Origin: Actinomycetota bacterium
GTDB lineage: Bacteria; Actinomycetota; Geothermincolia; Fen-727; Anoxymicrobiaceae
DNA length: 53,209 nt
Assembly: GCA_018831265.1 (NCBI GenBank)
Contig: JAHJCO010000013.1
Coordinates: 1 to 53,209 of the forward strand
Direction of reading: 5' to 3'
Every line of letters begins with the position of its first letter. Position 1 is the first letter of the stretch. The position numbers and the translations under genes are program-made. Below the pieces are notes generated by a model that saw only the letters and a program-made list of their open reading frames with translations, did not search any database and was not told where the DNA came from. Positions 1 to 6,466 of the stretch are shown in pieces.

Positions 1-452
1 CCCGCCCCCTGGACGACCCTCATCAGGAACGTCTCGACCTGGTCGTCCGCGGTGTGCCCGGTGGCGACCCGGTCGGCGCCCACCTTACCCGCGAACTCGT
101 CCAGCCGCCTCAGCCGGACCAGCCTGGCGGCGTCCTGGGGGGAGCGGTCGAGATCGGCCGTCTCAGCCCTGACATCCGCCTCGGCAACCTCGGCATCCAG
201 ACCGAGCCGTTCGGCCAGCGAGCGCACGAATTGAGCGTCCTGGCGCGATTCCTCGCCCCGCAGACCGTGCTCGAGGTGGAATACGGTGAGCTCGAGCCCC
301 ATCCGTGCCCTTATCCCTGCCAGGAACAGCAGGAGCGCCGTCGAGTCGGGGCCGCCGGATACCGCGACCACGACCCTCTCGCCCCCCGCGACCATCGAGC
401 ACTCCTCGATGGTCGCGAGCGCCGTCTCCTCGAGCGTCGGGTCTTTCTTCAT
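1..452 (-). CDS. tilS: tRNA(Ile)-lysidine synthase TilS, N-terminal part (runs off the window)
   Basis: TilS converts the wobble cytidine of the CAU anticodon of tRNA-Ile2 to lysidine, using ATP and lysine. The 150 codons present carry the family's N-type ATP-pyrophosphatase signatures: the P-loop SGGPDST (residues 32-38), then HLEHGLRGEES, then GHTADDQVET. The ATG start at 450-452 has an AAGGA Shine-Dalgarno about 5 nt upstream. The C-terminal half lies beyond position 1. The gene follows the CapA-like gene on the same strand across a 103-bp gap that holds a nested palindrome. Identification is secure. Confidence 0.93.
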   Translation of the reverse strand, partial: MKKDPTLEETALATIEECSMVAGGERVVVAVSGGPDSTALLLFLAGIRARMGLELTVFHLEHGLRGEESRQDAQFVRSLAERLGLDAEVAEADVRAETADLDRSPQDAARLVRLRRLDEFAGKVGADRVATGHTADDQVETFLMRVVQGA

Positions 453-479
453 CGCTTCCTTGCTGGACCGCTTGGGCCG

Positions 480-547
480 GGACTTCAGTCCAGGTCTTGT
501 CGTGTGCAAAAGGGTCAGGCACTTTTGCACATCGCGGACTGAAGTCC
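480..547. repeat. nested inverted-repeat element (copy E)
   Basis: The outer arms GGACTTCAGTCC (480-491) and GGACTGAAGTCC (536-547) are exact reverse complements. Inside them, TGTGCAAAAG (503-512) and CTTTTGCACA (522-531) form a perfect 10-bp stem around a loop containing GGTCAGGC. The inner part nearly matches a palindrome at 17574-17598. The element starts 8 bp past the stop codon of the CapA-like gene, so its RNA hairpin could end that transcript. Confidence 0.75.
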
Positions 548-555
548 GCGCCTTC

Positions 556-1695
556 CTACTGCTTCGCCTTCGTTGCCGGCTTACCCCTGATGAACCCGCG
601 CCCTTCCACCACCGACATCTCGGTGCCGAGCCCCTCGCAGTAGCCGGCGATGGTCGACAGCCACGAGGCACCGGCCTCCCCGCTCGCTACCACGGGGCGG
701 CACCCGCGGATGAACATGGGGACTATCCGGGCCTGGACGAGCCCATCTGGGCCCATCATGGCGATGACGGTCATGGTGCGGGATGAGATCTCCCTGGGCG
801 GGCTGAAGACGTAGTTGCCCAGGCTGTATGCGATCAGCCTGTTCTTGTAGAGTTCCATGCCTTGCACTACGTGGGGGTGATGCCCGAGCACCAGGTCGGC
901 CCCGCTGTCCACCGCCAGGTGGCCCAGGCGGACCTGGTCGTCGGTCGGCGAGGTGGCAAGCTCCTGTCCCCAGTGGAAGGAGGCGACCACGTAGTCTGCC
1001 TTCTTCCCGGCCTCCCTGATGCTCTCGGCGACCTCATCCTCGTCGTTGCAGGTGGCGACGCCGGGGGTCGAGGCCCCCGCGGGCCACCCGGCCGGGTTTA
1101 TGTTGCAGAACGCCACGAAGGCGACCTTCGCGCCGTGCGCGTCCAGCACCGCCGGGGAGTAGGCCTGGGCGGAGTCCGCGCCCCCGCCGCAGACCGCGAT
1201 GCCGGCTGCTCCCAGGTTGGTGAGGGTGTCCATGAACGCGGTGGCGCCGTAGTCCTTGGCATGGTTGTTGGCGACCGAGACCACGTTGATCCCGCCGTCC
1301 ACCAGGGCGTTCACCGAGTCTGGCGGGCCCTCGAAGGTGAACTCCTTGCCCGGCACGGGGGACCCCCCGGACGAGATCGCGCACTCCAGGTTGACGAAGG
1401 CGAGGTCGCCATAGGTGAGCGCGTCCTTCGCGTCGGCGAACGGGTAGTCCATGCCGTTGGCGGTGAGCGTGGGCGTCACACCGTCCCCGAAGTTGACGTC
1501 CCCCCCGGCCGAGACCGAGACCATGTTTCCGGCCTGCGCCCTCAAGCCCTCGAAGGACTCCCAGAGGCCCGCCAGTCCCGGCTCCCCGCCGGACTTCGAC
1601 CCTGCCGCCCCACACCCTGAAACCAGAAGGGAAACGCTTAAGAGCAGGCATGCAGTGACCGCAAACGCGGCCCTTGATCGGAATCTCAAACTCAT
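556..1695 (-). CDS. CapA/PgsA-family lipoprotein (metallophosphatase-like)
   Basis: This 379-aa protein begins with a lipoprotein signal peptide: basic n-region, hydrophobic core, lipobox VSGC with Cys28. It should be anchored outside the membrane. The rest matches the CapA domain, a calcineurin-like metallophosphatase fold linked to capsule and poly-gamma-glutamate systems: GGDVNF near residue 65, NLEC, NNHAKDYG, FHWGQE, GHHPHVVQG and YSLGNYVF in the expected order. These supply the usual metal-binding Asp, Asn and His residues. The substrate is unknown. The best Shine-Dalgarno (GGAGGAAGG) is about 22 nt from the ATG, but a small GGCTT/AAGCC hairpin lies between and may shorten the distance. 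Confidence 0.85.
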   Translation of the reverse strand: MSLRFRSRAAFAVTACLLLSVSLLVSGCGAAGSKSGGEPGLAGLWESFEGLRAQAGNMVSVSAGGDVNFGDGVTPTLTANGMDYPFADAKDALTYGDLAFVNLECAISSGGSPVPGKEFTFEGPPDSVNALVDGGINVVSVANNHAKDYGATAFMDTLTNLGAAGIAVCGGGADSAQAYSPAVLDAHGAKVAFVAFCNINPAGWPAGASTPGVATCNDEDEVAESIREAGKKADYVVASFHWGQELATSPTDDQVRLGHLAVDSGADLVLGHHPHVVQGMELYKNRLIAYSLGNYVFSPPREISSRTMTVIAMMGPDGLVQARIVPMFIRGCRPVVASGEAGASWLSTIAGYCEGLGTEMSVVEGRGFIRGKPATKAKQ

Positions 1696-1798
1696 CGTTG
1701 GCTTGCTAAGCCTAATCCTTCCTCCAGTCCGACTTCGGCAGTTGATATGTTAAAACAAATACGAGGTGATAGGGATGACGAAGAGGATGATTGACAGC

Positions 1799-1962
1799 GG
1801 TGTCGGACATTTGCCTCCCAATATCAACATTAGTTGACTGACGAATCAGCAGCCACACAAGTCGCTCTAAATGCCCCTCGGAAGCCCGATTGGTTGCTAC
1901 TGGAGTTGCTTGTGTTGCTTATTTAAAAAGATGCTTGTATTGTTAGGCAAACGTCCGACACC
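1799..1962. repeat. 164-bp element with 18-bp terminal inverted repeats (copy A)
   Basis: The left end (1799-1816, starting GGTGTCGGACATTTG) and the right end (1945-1962, ending CGTCCGACACC) are inverted repeats with one mismatch in 18 bp. The interior is AT-rich compared with its surroundings and has no convincing ORF. The same type of end and size recurs at 36852-37018, and the GTCGGACGTTT core recurs in the 77-bp elements at 12631 and 31260. It looks like a non-autonomous, MITE-like element. No clear target-site duplication is seen. Confidence 0.75.
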
Positions 1963-1994
1963 AGGTGCCGAATTGTGCAAGCAATCGCCGCCTG

Positions 1995-2046
1995 TGGAGT
2001 CGACGCGCGGAATCGAACCGCGGACCTGCTCATCACGAGTGAGCCG
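1995..2046 (-). pseudogene. 3' fragment of tRNA-Thr (attachment-site-like duplicate)
   Basis: These 52 bp match 48 of 52 bases of the intact tRNA-Thr 3' portion at 2247-2298, including the encoded CCA, acceptor 3' strand, T arm and whole anticodon arm. The D arm and 5' acceptor strand are missing, so it cannot be a working tRNA. A partial tRNA copy in direct orientation 252 bp beyond the 3' end of the intact gene is the usual scar of an integrase-mediated insertion. Confidence 0.75.
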
Positions 2047-2237
2047 CGGGGCGCGTAGAGGTCGACGTGATCCGCGACGACCCCGCGGACAACATGTTCC
2101 TGGCACACGCGAGCGAAGCGCAGGCCGATTTCCTGGTCACGGGCGACGAGCACCTTCTCGGACTCAAGTCCTTCGAGGGCACGGCCATAGTCTCACCCCG
2201 GTACCTCATGGGTATACTCGAGGCCAGAAACGAGTGA
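2043..2237 (+). pseudogene. C-terminal remnant of a PIN-domain toxin gene
   Basis: The open frame after the TGA at 2040-2042 encodes about 60 residues that read like the C-terminal half of PIN-domain RNases of the COG1569 / VapC-like toxin type: DDPADNMFL, then ASEAQADFLVTGDEHLL, then a TAIVSPRYLMGIL-type ending. The conserved acidic residues of that half (the Asp of PADN and the Asp of TGDEHLL) are present. The N-terminal half with the first catalytic Asp is missing, because the frame runs straight into the tRNA fragment. No start codon with a Shine-Dalgarno is visible and no antitoxin gene adjoins it. It is a decayed remnant caught between the two tRNA-Thr copies. Confidence 0.72.
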
Positions 2238-2246
2238 GGGAAAGGG

Positions 2247-2322
2247 TGGAGCCGGCGCGCGGATTCGAACCGCGGACCTGCTCATTACGAGTGAGCCGCT
2301 CTACCGACTGAGCTACACCGGC
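2247..2322 (-). tRNA. tRNA-Thr (anticodon CGT)
   Basis: Read on the minus strand, the sequence folds into a standard cloverleaf: acceptor GCCGGTG pairing with CGCCGGC, D arm GCTC/GAGC, anticodon stem GCTCA/TGAGC with loop CTCGTAA, T arm CGCGG-TTCGAAT-CCGCG, discriminator T and an encoded CCA (2247-2249). The anticodon CGT reads threonine codon ACG. Its 3' half is duplicated at 1995-2046. Confidence 0.96.
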
Positions 2323-2330
2323 TGGCACAT

Positions 2331-2359
2331 ATGTTAACGCTAGAGCCCGGGCATTGCCA
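2331..2359 (-). promoter_or_regulatory. putative promoter of tRNA-Thr
   Basis: On the minus strand a -35-like TGGCAA (2354-2359) and a -10-like TAACAT (2331-2336) are 17 bp apart. The -10 box ends 8 bp before the first tRNA base. Spacing is ideal, while the boxes match the consensus only partly. Confidence 0.45.
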
Positions 2360-2383
2360 CATCGCGAGGTTCGGCGAGGCCGG

Positions 2384-3151
2384 TTATCGTGACCCGTGGA
2401 TCTGGGGCCGTACGAACTCCAGCACCTTCTTGTTGGGATGGATGCGGTCCGCCACGTACTCGGGCTTCATGAAGCCCTCGGCGTCGGCGATCCGGGAGTA
2501 GATGTCGATGTAGGGGTATCCGTGTGCCCGGCAGTGCTCCTTCAGCCGCTCGTTGAACTCCCGGTAGATATAGCTGCGCACGCCCGGGGCCGCGTAGTAC
2601 CGCGAGTCGAACAGGTTCTCGTTGCCCGCCCTTACCGGCGCCGGAACCCCGTGCACGTAAAGGTCGAAGCCCATCCCGCTCAGCGTCTCCAGCACCTCGC
2701 CGTAGCTCGAGACCGTCGCGTCGATGAGGTCCTCGACGCTCCTCTCTCCCCCGCTCTCCATGTGCTTATCGTAGATGTGGATGCGGCAGTCGATCTCACC
2801 GAAGACCATCACGATCGAGTCCCTCTCCCCGTCGACGTACCTGACGGTCTTCATGAGACGCTCGCGGGACTTCGTGGTGCTCTTCTCCTTCCTGAGGTTG
2901 TAGGCGGTGGCGCGGCCCAGCCGGTGCACCACGAACGGCTCCTCGCCTTTGAAGACCTTGGCGTGGCTGTCCCCGATCACGTGGACCACCGGCCTGCGCA
3001 GGACCCGCGAGCGGAAGAAGCCCTGCAGGATGCTGACCCGCAGCGCCGCCCCCCTCAGGGCAGTCGCCAGGCGCGGGTGCCTGTTTATCCACCTGTTCAC
3101 CCGCAGGCCGACCCGGCCCACGAATTCGTTCACGCGTTTTGGCTGCTTCAT
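2384..3151 (-). CDS. SGNH/GDSL-type hydrolase-like protein
   Basis: This 255-aa protein has the block layout of the SGNH hydrolase fold: GDSH with candidate nucleophile Ser62 (residues 60-63), a central MVFGEIDCR strand-loop in the place of the GxxN/oxyanion region, and a C-terminal DRIHPN with the Asp235-x-x-His238 pair. Such proteins often remove or add acyl groups on sugars. About 50 basic residues precede the domain, and there is no clear signal peptide. A GAGG Shine-Dalgarno lies 6 nt before the ATG. It is divergent from the fusion gene at 3249, with a shared intergenic promoter region, so it probably belongs to the same glycan cluster. The substrate cannot be read from the sequence. Confidence 0.7.
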   Translation of the reverse strand: MKQPKRVNEFVGRVGLRVNRWINRHPRLATALRGAALRVSILQGFFRSRVLRRPVVHVIGDSHAKVFKGEEPFVVHRLGRATAYNLRKEKSTTKSRERLMKTVRYVDGERDSIVMVFGEIDCRIHIYDKHMESGGERSVEDLIDATVSSYGEVLETLSGMGFDLYVHGVPAPVRAGNENLFDSRYYAAPGVRSYIYREFNERLKEHCRAHGYPYIDIYSRIADAEGFMKPEYVADRIHPNKKVLEFVRPQIHGSR

Positions 3152-3200
3152 CTCCGTCCTCGCTCAGGTTGGCAGGAAGTCCATCCATCGCGATTCCTGT

Positions 3201-3208
3201 ATTATAAT
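3201..3208. promoter_or_regulatory. symmetrical -10 element between divergent glycan genes
   Basis: ATTATAAT is its own reverse complement, so it offers a TATAAT box in both directions: rightward for the gene at 3249 and leftward for the SGNH gene at 3151. No good -35 box stands at 17 bp on either side. This is a candidate bidirectional promoter. Confidence 0.45.
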
Positions 3209-3248
3209 CTGCGAATCACGGCGGGCGATCATTCCAAGGAGTGGACAC

Positions 3249-5702
3249 TTGAACAGGGTTGTTCTCAAGTGGATGGACAGGATTACCTCAGAGCGCGAGT
3301 TCCAGGAGCCCATAGTCGAGTTCGGCGCTTTCCAGGTCGAGGGGCAGGAGGATGTAGCCGACATGCGCCGGTACTTCCCCGGCAAGGAGTACATAGGTTG
3401 TGACCTCGAGAAAGGCTCCGGCGTCGACAGGATTGAGAACATAGAGCATAGCACCTTTCCCCCGGGAAGCATCGGCACGGTCCTGGCCCTCGAGACGCTC
3501 GAGCATGTGCGCCAGCCGTGGGAAGCCGCAAGGGAGATCTTTCGCATGCTCAAGCCGGGAGGAACAGCTCTCATCTCCATACCTTTCAACTTCGCGATAC
3601 ACTGCCACCCGGACGACTACTGGCGCATGACCGCCAGCGGGCTCACAGCGCTGCTCGAGAGCGCAGGATTCCGTGACATCGAAGCCTCGGACAGCGGCGA
3701 GGACACCGAGCTCGATCTTTTCTGGGACCGGCCCGAGGACCGGCCCACCGACCAGGATTTCCCCGTGACCGAGACCCGGCACTTCCCATACACCTGCTTC
3801 GCTGTCGCGACCAAGCCACTCGCCGACGCGGGGAAGGCCGGAGAATGCGCTCCCATGCCCCTTCTCCCGACACGGCCGCTGCTGGAGGTTACGCCCACCG
3901 GGGAATACACACAGGCTATCCCGATCATAATGGTCCTTTTCCACAGAGAGGAGGACACCAGGGAGGTTCTCGAGCAGATCGAGCGGGTTACGGAGAATTA
4001 CAGCCTGATCCTGGTGGACAACGGCTTTGACGACCCGGCGTACGTTGAAGGCCTTGGGGCAGCAGGCTATTTGAAGAACACGAAGAACGTTGGCATCCCC
4101 AAGGCGATCAACCAGGGTCTCGAGCTCGCGAAGGGCGATTACATCGCCGTTATGCACAATGACCTGTTCATCTACGACGAGGGCTGGCTGCAACATATCA
4201 TCGAGTTTATGGAGCGCAGGCCTGACGTGGGCATCGTGGGCCTGGCCGGCCGCCACACCATCAGGCGGGACGGCAGCCTGGACGAGGAGACCCTCGTTGT
4301 GACGCTTCCCGAGTACTGGGAGGTTTATGGTCCCTCCTGGCGCTTTACCGAGGTTGCAGCAATAGATGGGATCTGCTTCGTGATGCGCAACATAGGCCTT
4401 CGGCTGGACGAGTCGATGGGGCCTCTGCACTACTACGATCTCGACATATCAATGCAGTATGCCAGGGCGGGGTATCGGCTCTACTGCGCCCGCGTTGAGT
4501 GCTTTCACGGAAGAGAGGAGTACCTCCGGGAAGGTGGAGCGAAGGCGGCTCTTACTACCGGCATCGACACCGACGAGGAGTTCCTGGCCGCCAGGGAGCG
4601 GTTCGTCAGCAAGTGGGGAGACAACCTTCCCATAACCAGAGGCTTCGTCGACGAGCAGTACTTCTATCAACGGCATGAGGACCTCTACGACAGGCTTTGG
4701 AGCCTGACGGAGGATTACCGGAAGCTTGAGGACTACGCGGAGAACGTCCTGCAGGTAGAGTGTCACGAGATGTCGGCAGAGATCGAGCGCGCCAAGGAAT
4801 ACGTCACCCTGCTCGAGAGGGAGCATGCAAAGCAGGTGGAATCGATCGAGAGGTACGAGAGCGCTTATGCCGAGCTCGAGAACCGCTTCCTGACCCTGGC
4901 GCGAAGCATCGAGGCCGAGCCCGGCGGTACACGCGCCGAGCCTGGCGGTTCAGGCCTCGAGAAGCTGGGTTATTACATCAGGACAGAAGGATTGGGAGCT
5001 ACGCTCAAGCGGGCTGTTAGGAGGGTGTTCAGGAGATGGAACAGGCCTGAGTGTGAATACATCCCTGAGGTGACAGACATAGAACAAAGCATGGTGAGGC
5101 CTCGAAGGCACGTCATCATAACAGGGACCGGTCGCGCCGGTACGACATTTCTGGTCCAACTGCTGACGGCGCTCGGGCTGGACACCGGGTTCCACGAAGG
5201 CAACCTGGTGCTCGATGAAAATGCCCGCGCGGGGCTGGAGTGGGATATCAGGGAAGAGGGCGCACCCTATGTAATCAAGAACCCATGGTTCTGTGACTAC
5301 GCCGAGGAAGTGCTGGCCCGCGATGACATAGTCATCGAGCACGTGTTCATCCCCATGCGCGATCTGGAGGCCGCGGCCGAAAGCAGGAGGTACGTCGTCG
5401 AGACGGCCGTCTCGAAAGGCAGAGAGCCCACCGGCCTGCTCGGGGGGCTTTGGCACACTGATACGGGCAGTGAGCAGGAGGCCGTGTTGCTGAACCAGAT
5501 CTATAAGCTGGTGTATGCTCTCTCGGATTCGGCGGTGCCTGTGACCCTGATGCGCTACCCCAGATTCATGAAGGACGCGTCTTACTTGTACCGTAAGCTG
5601 GAGCCAATCCTCGGGGATATCTCGTTCGATCGGTTCGAGGAAGCTTTCCGGCGGACGGTCAAGCCGGAGATAATGCACTCGTTCACCGAAGGCGACCGAT
5701 GA
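3249..5702 (+). CDS. methyltransferase - GT2 glycosyltransferase - coiled coil - sulfotransferase-like fusion
   Basis: This 817-aa protein carries three enzyme-like domains. Residues 1-200 are a class I SAM methyltransferase of the Methyltransf_11 type (VEFGAFQVEGQ, then TLEHVRQPWEA and RMLKPGG). Residues 223-470 are a GT2 glycosyltransferase (ILVDNGFDD, NVGIPKAINQGL, and the DXD-like HND). Residues 477-555 are a predicted coiled coil rich in Glu and Arg, followed by a short basic helix. Residues 617-817 resemble a sulfotransferase, with a GTGRAGTTFL P-loop (5'-phosphosulfate type) and a later MRDLEAAAESRR matching the Arg...Ser 3'-phosphate motif. The start is TTG at 3249, 7 nt after AAGGAG. 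The open frame extends upstream to 2907 but without a ribosome site. The paralogue at 6467-8245 shares all but the last domain. A role in building a methylated, possibly sulfated surface glycan is inferred. Confidence 0.82.
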   Translation: MNRVVLKWMDRITSEREFQEPIVEFGAFQVEGQEDVADMRRYFPGKEYIGCDLEKGSGVDRIENIEHSTFPPGSIGTVLALETLEHVRQPWEAAREIFRMLKPGGTALISIPFNFAIHCHPDDYWRMTASGLTALLESAGFRDIEASDSGEDTELDLFWDRPEDRPTDQDFPVTETRHFPYTCFAVATKPLADAGKAGECAPMPLLPTRPLLEVTPTGEYTQAIPIIMVLFHREEDTREVLEQIERVTENYSLILVDNGFDDPAYVEGLGAAGYLKNTKNVGIPKAINQGLELAKGDYIAVMHNDLFIYDEGWLQHIIEFMERRPDVGIVGLAGRHTIRRDGSLDEETLVVTLPEYWEVYGPSWRFTEVAAIDGICFVMRNIGLRLDESMGPLHYYDLDISMQYARAGYRLYCARVECFHGREEYLREGGAKAALTTGIDTDEEFLAARERFVSKWGDNLPITRGFVDEQYFYQRHEDLYDRLWSLTEDYRKLEDYAENVLQVECHEMSAEIERAKEYVTLLEREHAKQVESIERYESAYAELENRFLTLARSIEAEPGGTRAEPGGSGLEKLGYYIRTEGLGATLKRAVRRVFRRWNRPECEYIPEVTDIEQSMVRPRRHVIITGTGRAGTTFLVQLLTALGLDTGFHEGNLVLDENARAGLEWDIREEGAPYVIKNPWFCDYAEEVLARDDIVIEHVFIPMRDLEAAAESRRYVVETAVSKGREPTGLLGGLWHTDTGSEQEAVLLNQIYKLVYALSDSAVPVTLMRYPRFMKDASYLYRKLEPILGDISFDRFEEAFRRTVKPEIMHSFTEGDR

Positions 5703-5730
5703 GATAGACCGCCTCCGGGCGTGAGCGGCT

Positions 5731-6459
5731 TCAGCGCAATCTCTTGAGGAAGCCCTCGGGGTTGTAGGTCAGGATATAGTGCTCTCTCGACGTGTCTACG
5801 ATGAAGTCGTCGCATTCGGTGAGGAACTCACGTGTCGCCGCCCGCGGGCCTCCACCGGGGAAGTCACCGAACGCGCCACCTCCTATGCCCCGGCGCACCT
5901 GGTCGCTTATCCCGTCCTCCACGATGAGATAGCTACCGACGCTGACGAACGGCGCATATGCCCTCAGATCCTTGATCACCTGCTCCGCATGATGGTCACC
6001 ATCGTGAAGGACCAGGACCGTCCTTCCCTCGCACAACTCGGCTACACGCCCGACGACCGACTCTGACGAGCTGTCGCCGGTTATTGTCACGATCCTCGGG
6101 TGCTCGGCTTCGTAGACGATACGATCGATATCGATGGTGACCACTATTCCCTTGCCGATAATATCCAGCATATGGGCGAAGAACAGCGTGCTTCCACCGG
6201 CGTAGGAGCCTATCTCGACTATTACGTCAGGCTGGACCTCGTGGATTATCTCCTGGTAGATCCAGATGTCCAGGGGGTTCTTGTAGGTGATGATCCCCAT
6301 CCAGGAGCAGTTGTCTTTGAGGTGCACTTCCTGCTGATGATATACGAGCCACTGTGCAAGGGTCATCTGCAGATCCTTCGGCTCGCCGGCTTTCAGCGGC
6401 CACCTCTTCTGAAAGAGCTTTTCTAGCCCTCTATTCATTCTTTCCAGGAGTTCTTTCAC
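5731..6459 (-). CDS. CmcI / rhamnosyl O-methyltransferase family protein
   Basis: This 242-aa protein matches the family of CmcI and mycobacterial rhamnosyl O-methyltransferases: SWMGIITYKNPLDIWIYQE (family core), SAM-binding VEIGSYAGGST (residues 81-91), TIDID, and VLHDGDHHAEQV with a metal-binding-like His/Asp cluster. Members O-methylate sugars or small molecules. The likely start is GTG at 6459, with GGTGA overlapping the stop codon of the upstream gene 7 bp away, which indicates translational coupling. It ends convergently, 28 bp from the gene at 3249-5702. Methylation of the glycan made by its neighbours is the natural inference; the acceptor is unknown. Confidence 0.8.
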   Translation of the reverse strand: MKELLERMNRGLEKLFQKRWPLKAGEPKDLQMTLAQWLVYHQQEVHLKDNCSWMGIITYKNPLDIWIYQEIIHEVQPDVIVEIGSYAGGSTLFFAHMLDIIGKGIVVTIDIDRIVYEAEHPRIVTITGDSSSESVVGRVAELCEGRTVLVLHDGDHHAEQVIKDLRAYAPFVSVGSYLIVEDGISDQVRRGIGGGAFGDFPGGGPRAATREFLTECDDFIVDTSREHYILTYNPEGFLKRLR

Positions 6460-6466
6460 AAGGCGT

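Noticed and set aside
163..522. 119-codon minus-strand frame at the left end
   Set aside because: It is out of frame with TilS, whose three motifs lie in another frame of the same strand.
1776..1860. Possible short plus-strand gene starting at the ATG near 1776 after a GGTGAT site
   Set aside because: It would give about 20 codons, partly inside the inverted-repeat element, and matches no known N terminus of a PIN toxin or other protein.
1995..2046. A second functional tRNA-Thr
   Set aside because: The 5' acceptor strand and D arm are absent. Only the 3' portion is duplicated.
2324..2333. GGCACATATG beside tRNA-Thr as a copy of the tuf-rpsJ palindrome
   Set aside because: Only a 10-bp half-site matches and there is no inverted partner. 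A chance match cannot be excluded.
2907..3248. Upstream extension of the fusion glycosyltransferase frame
   Set aside because: It overlaps the divergent SGNH gene and its promoter. The TTG at 3249 has a strong Shine-Dalgarno, and the paralogue starts at the equivalent place.
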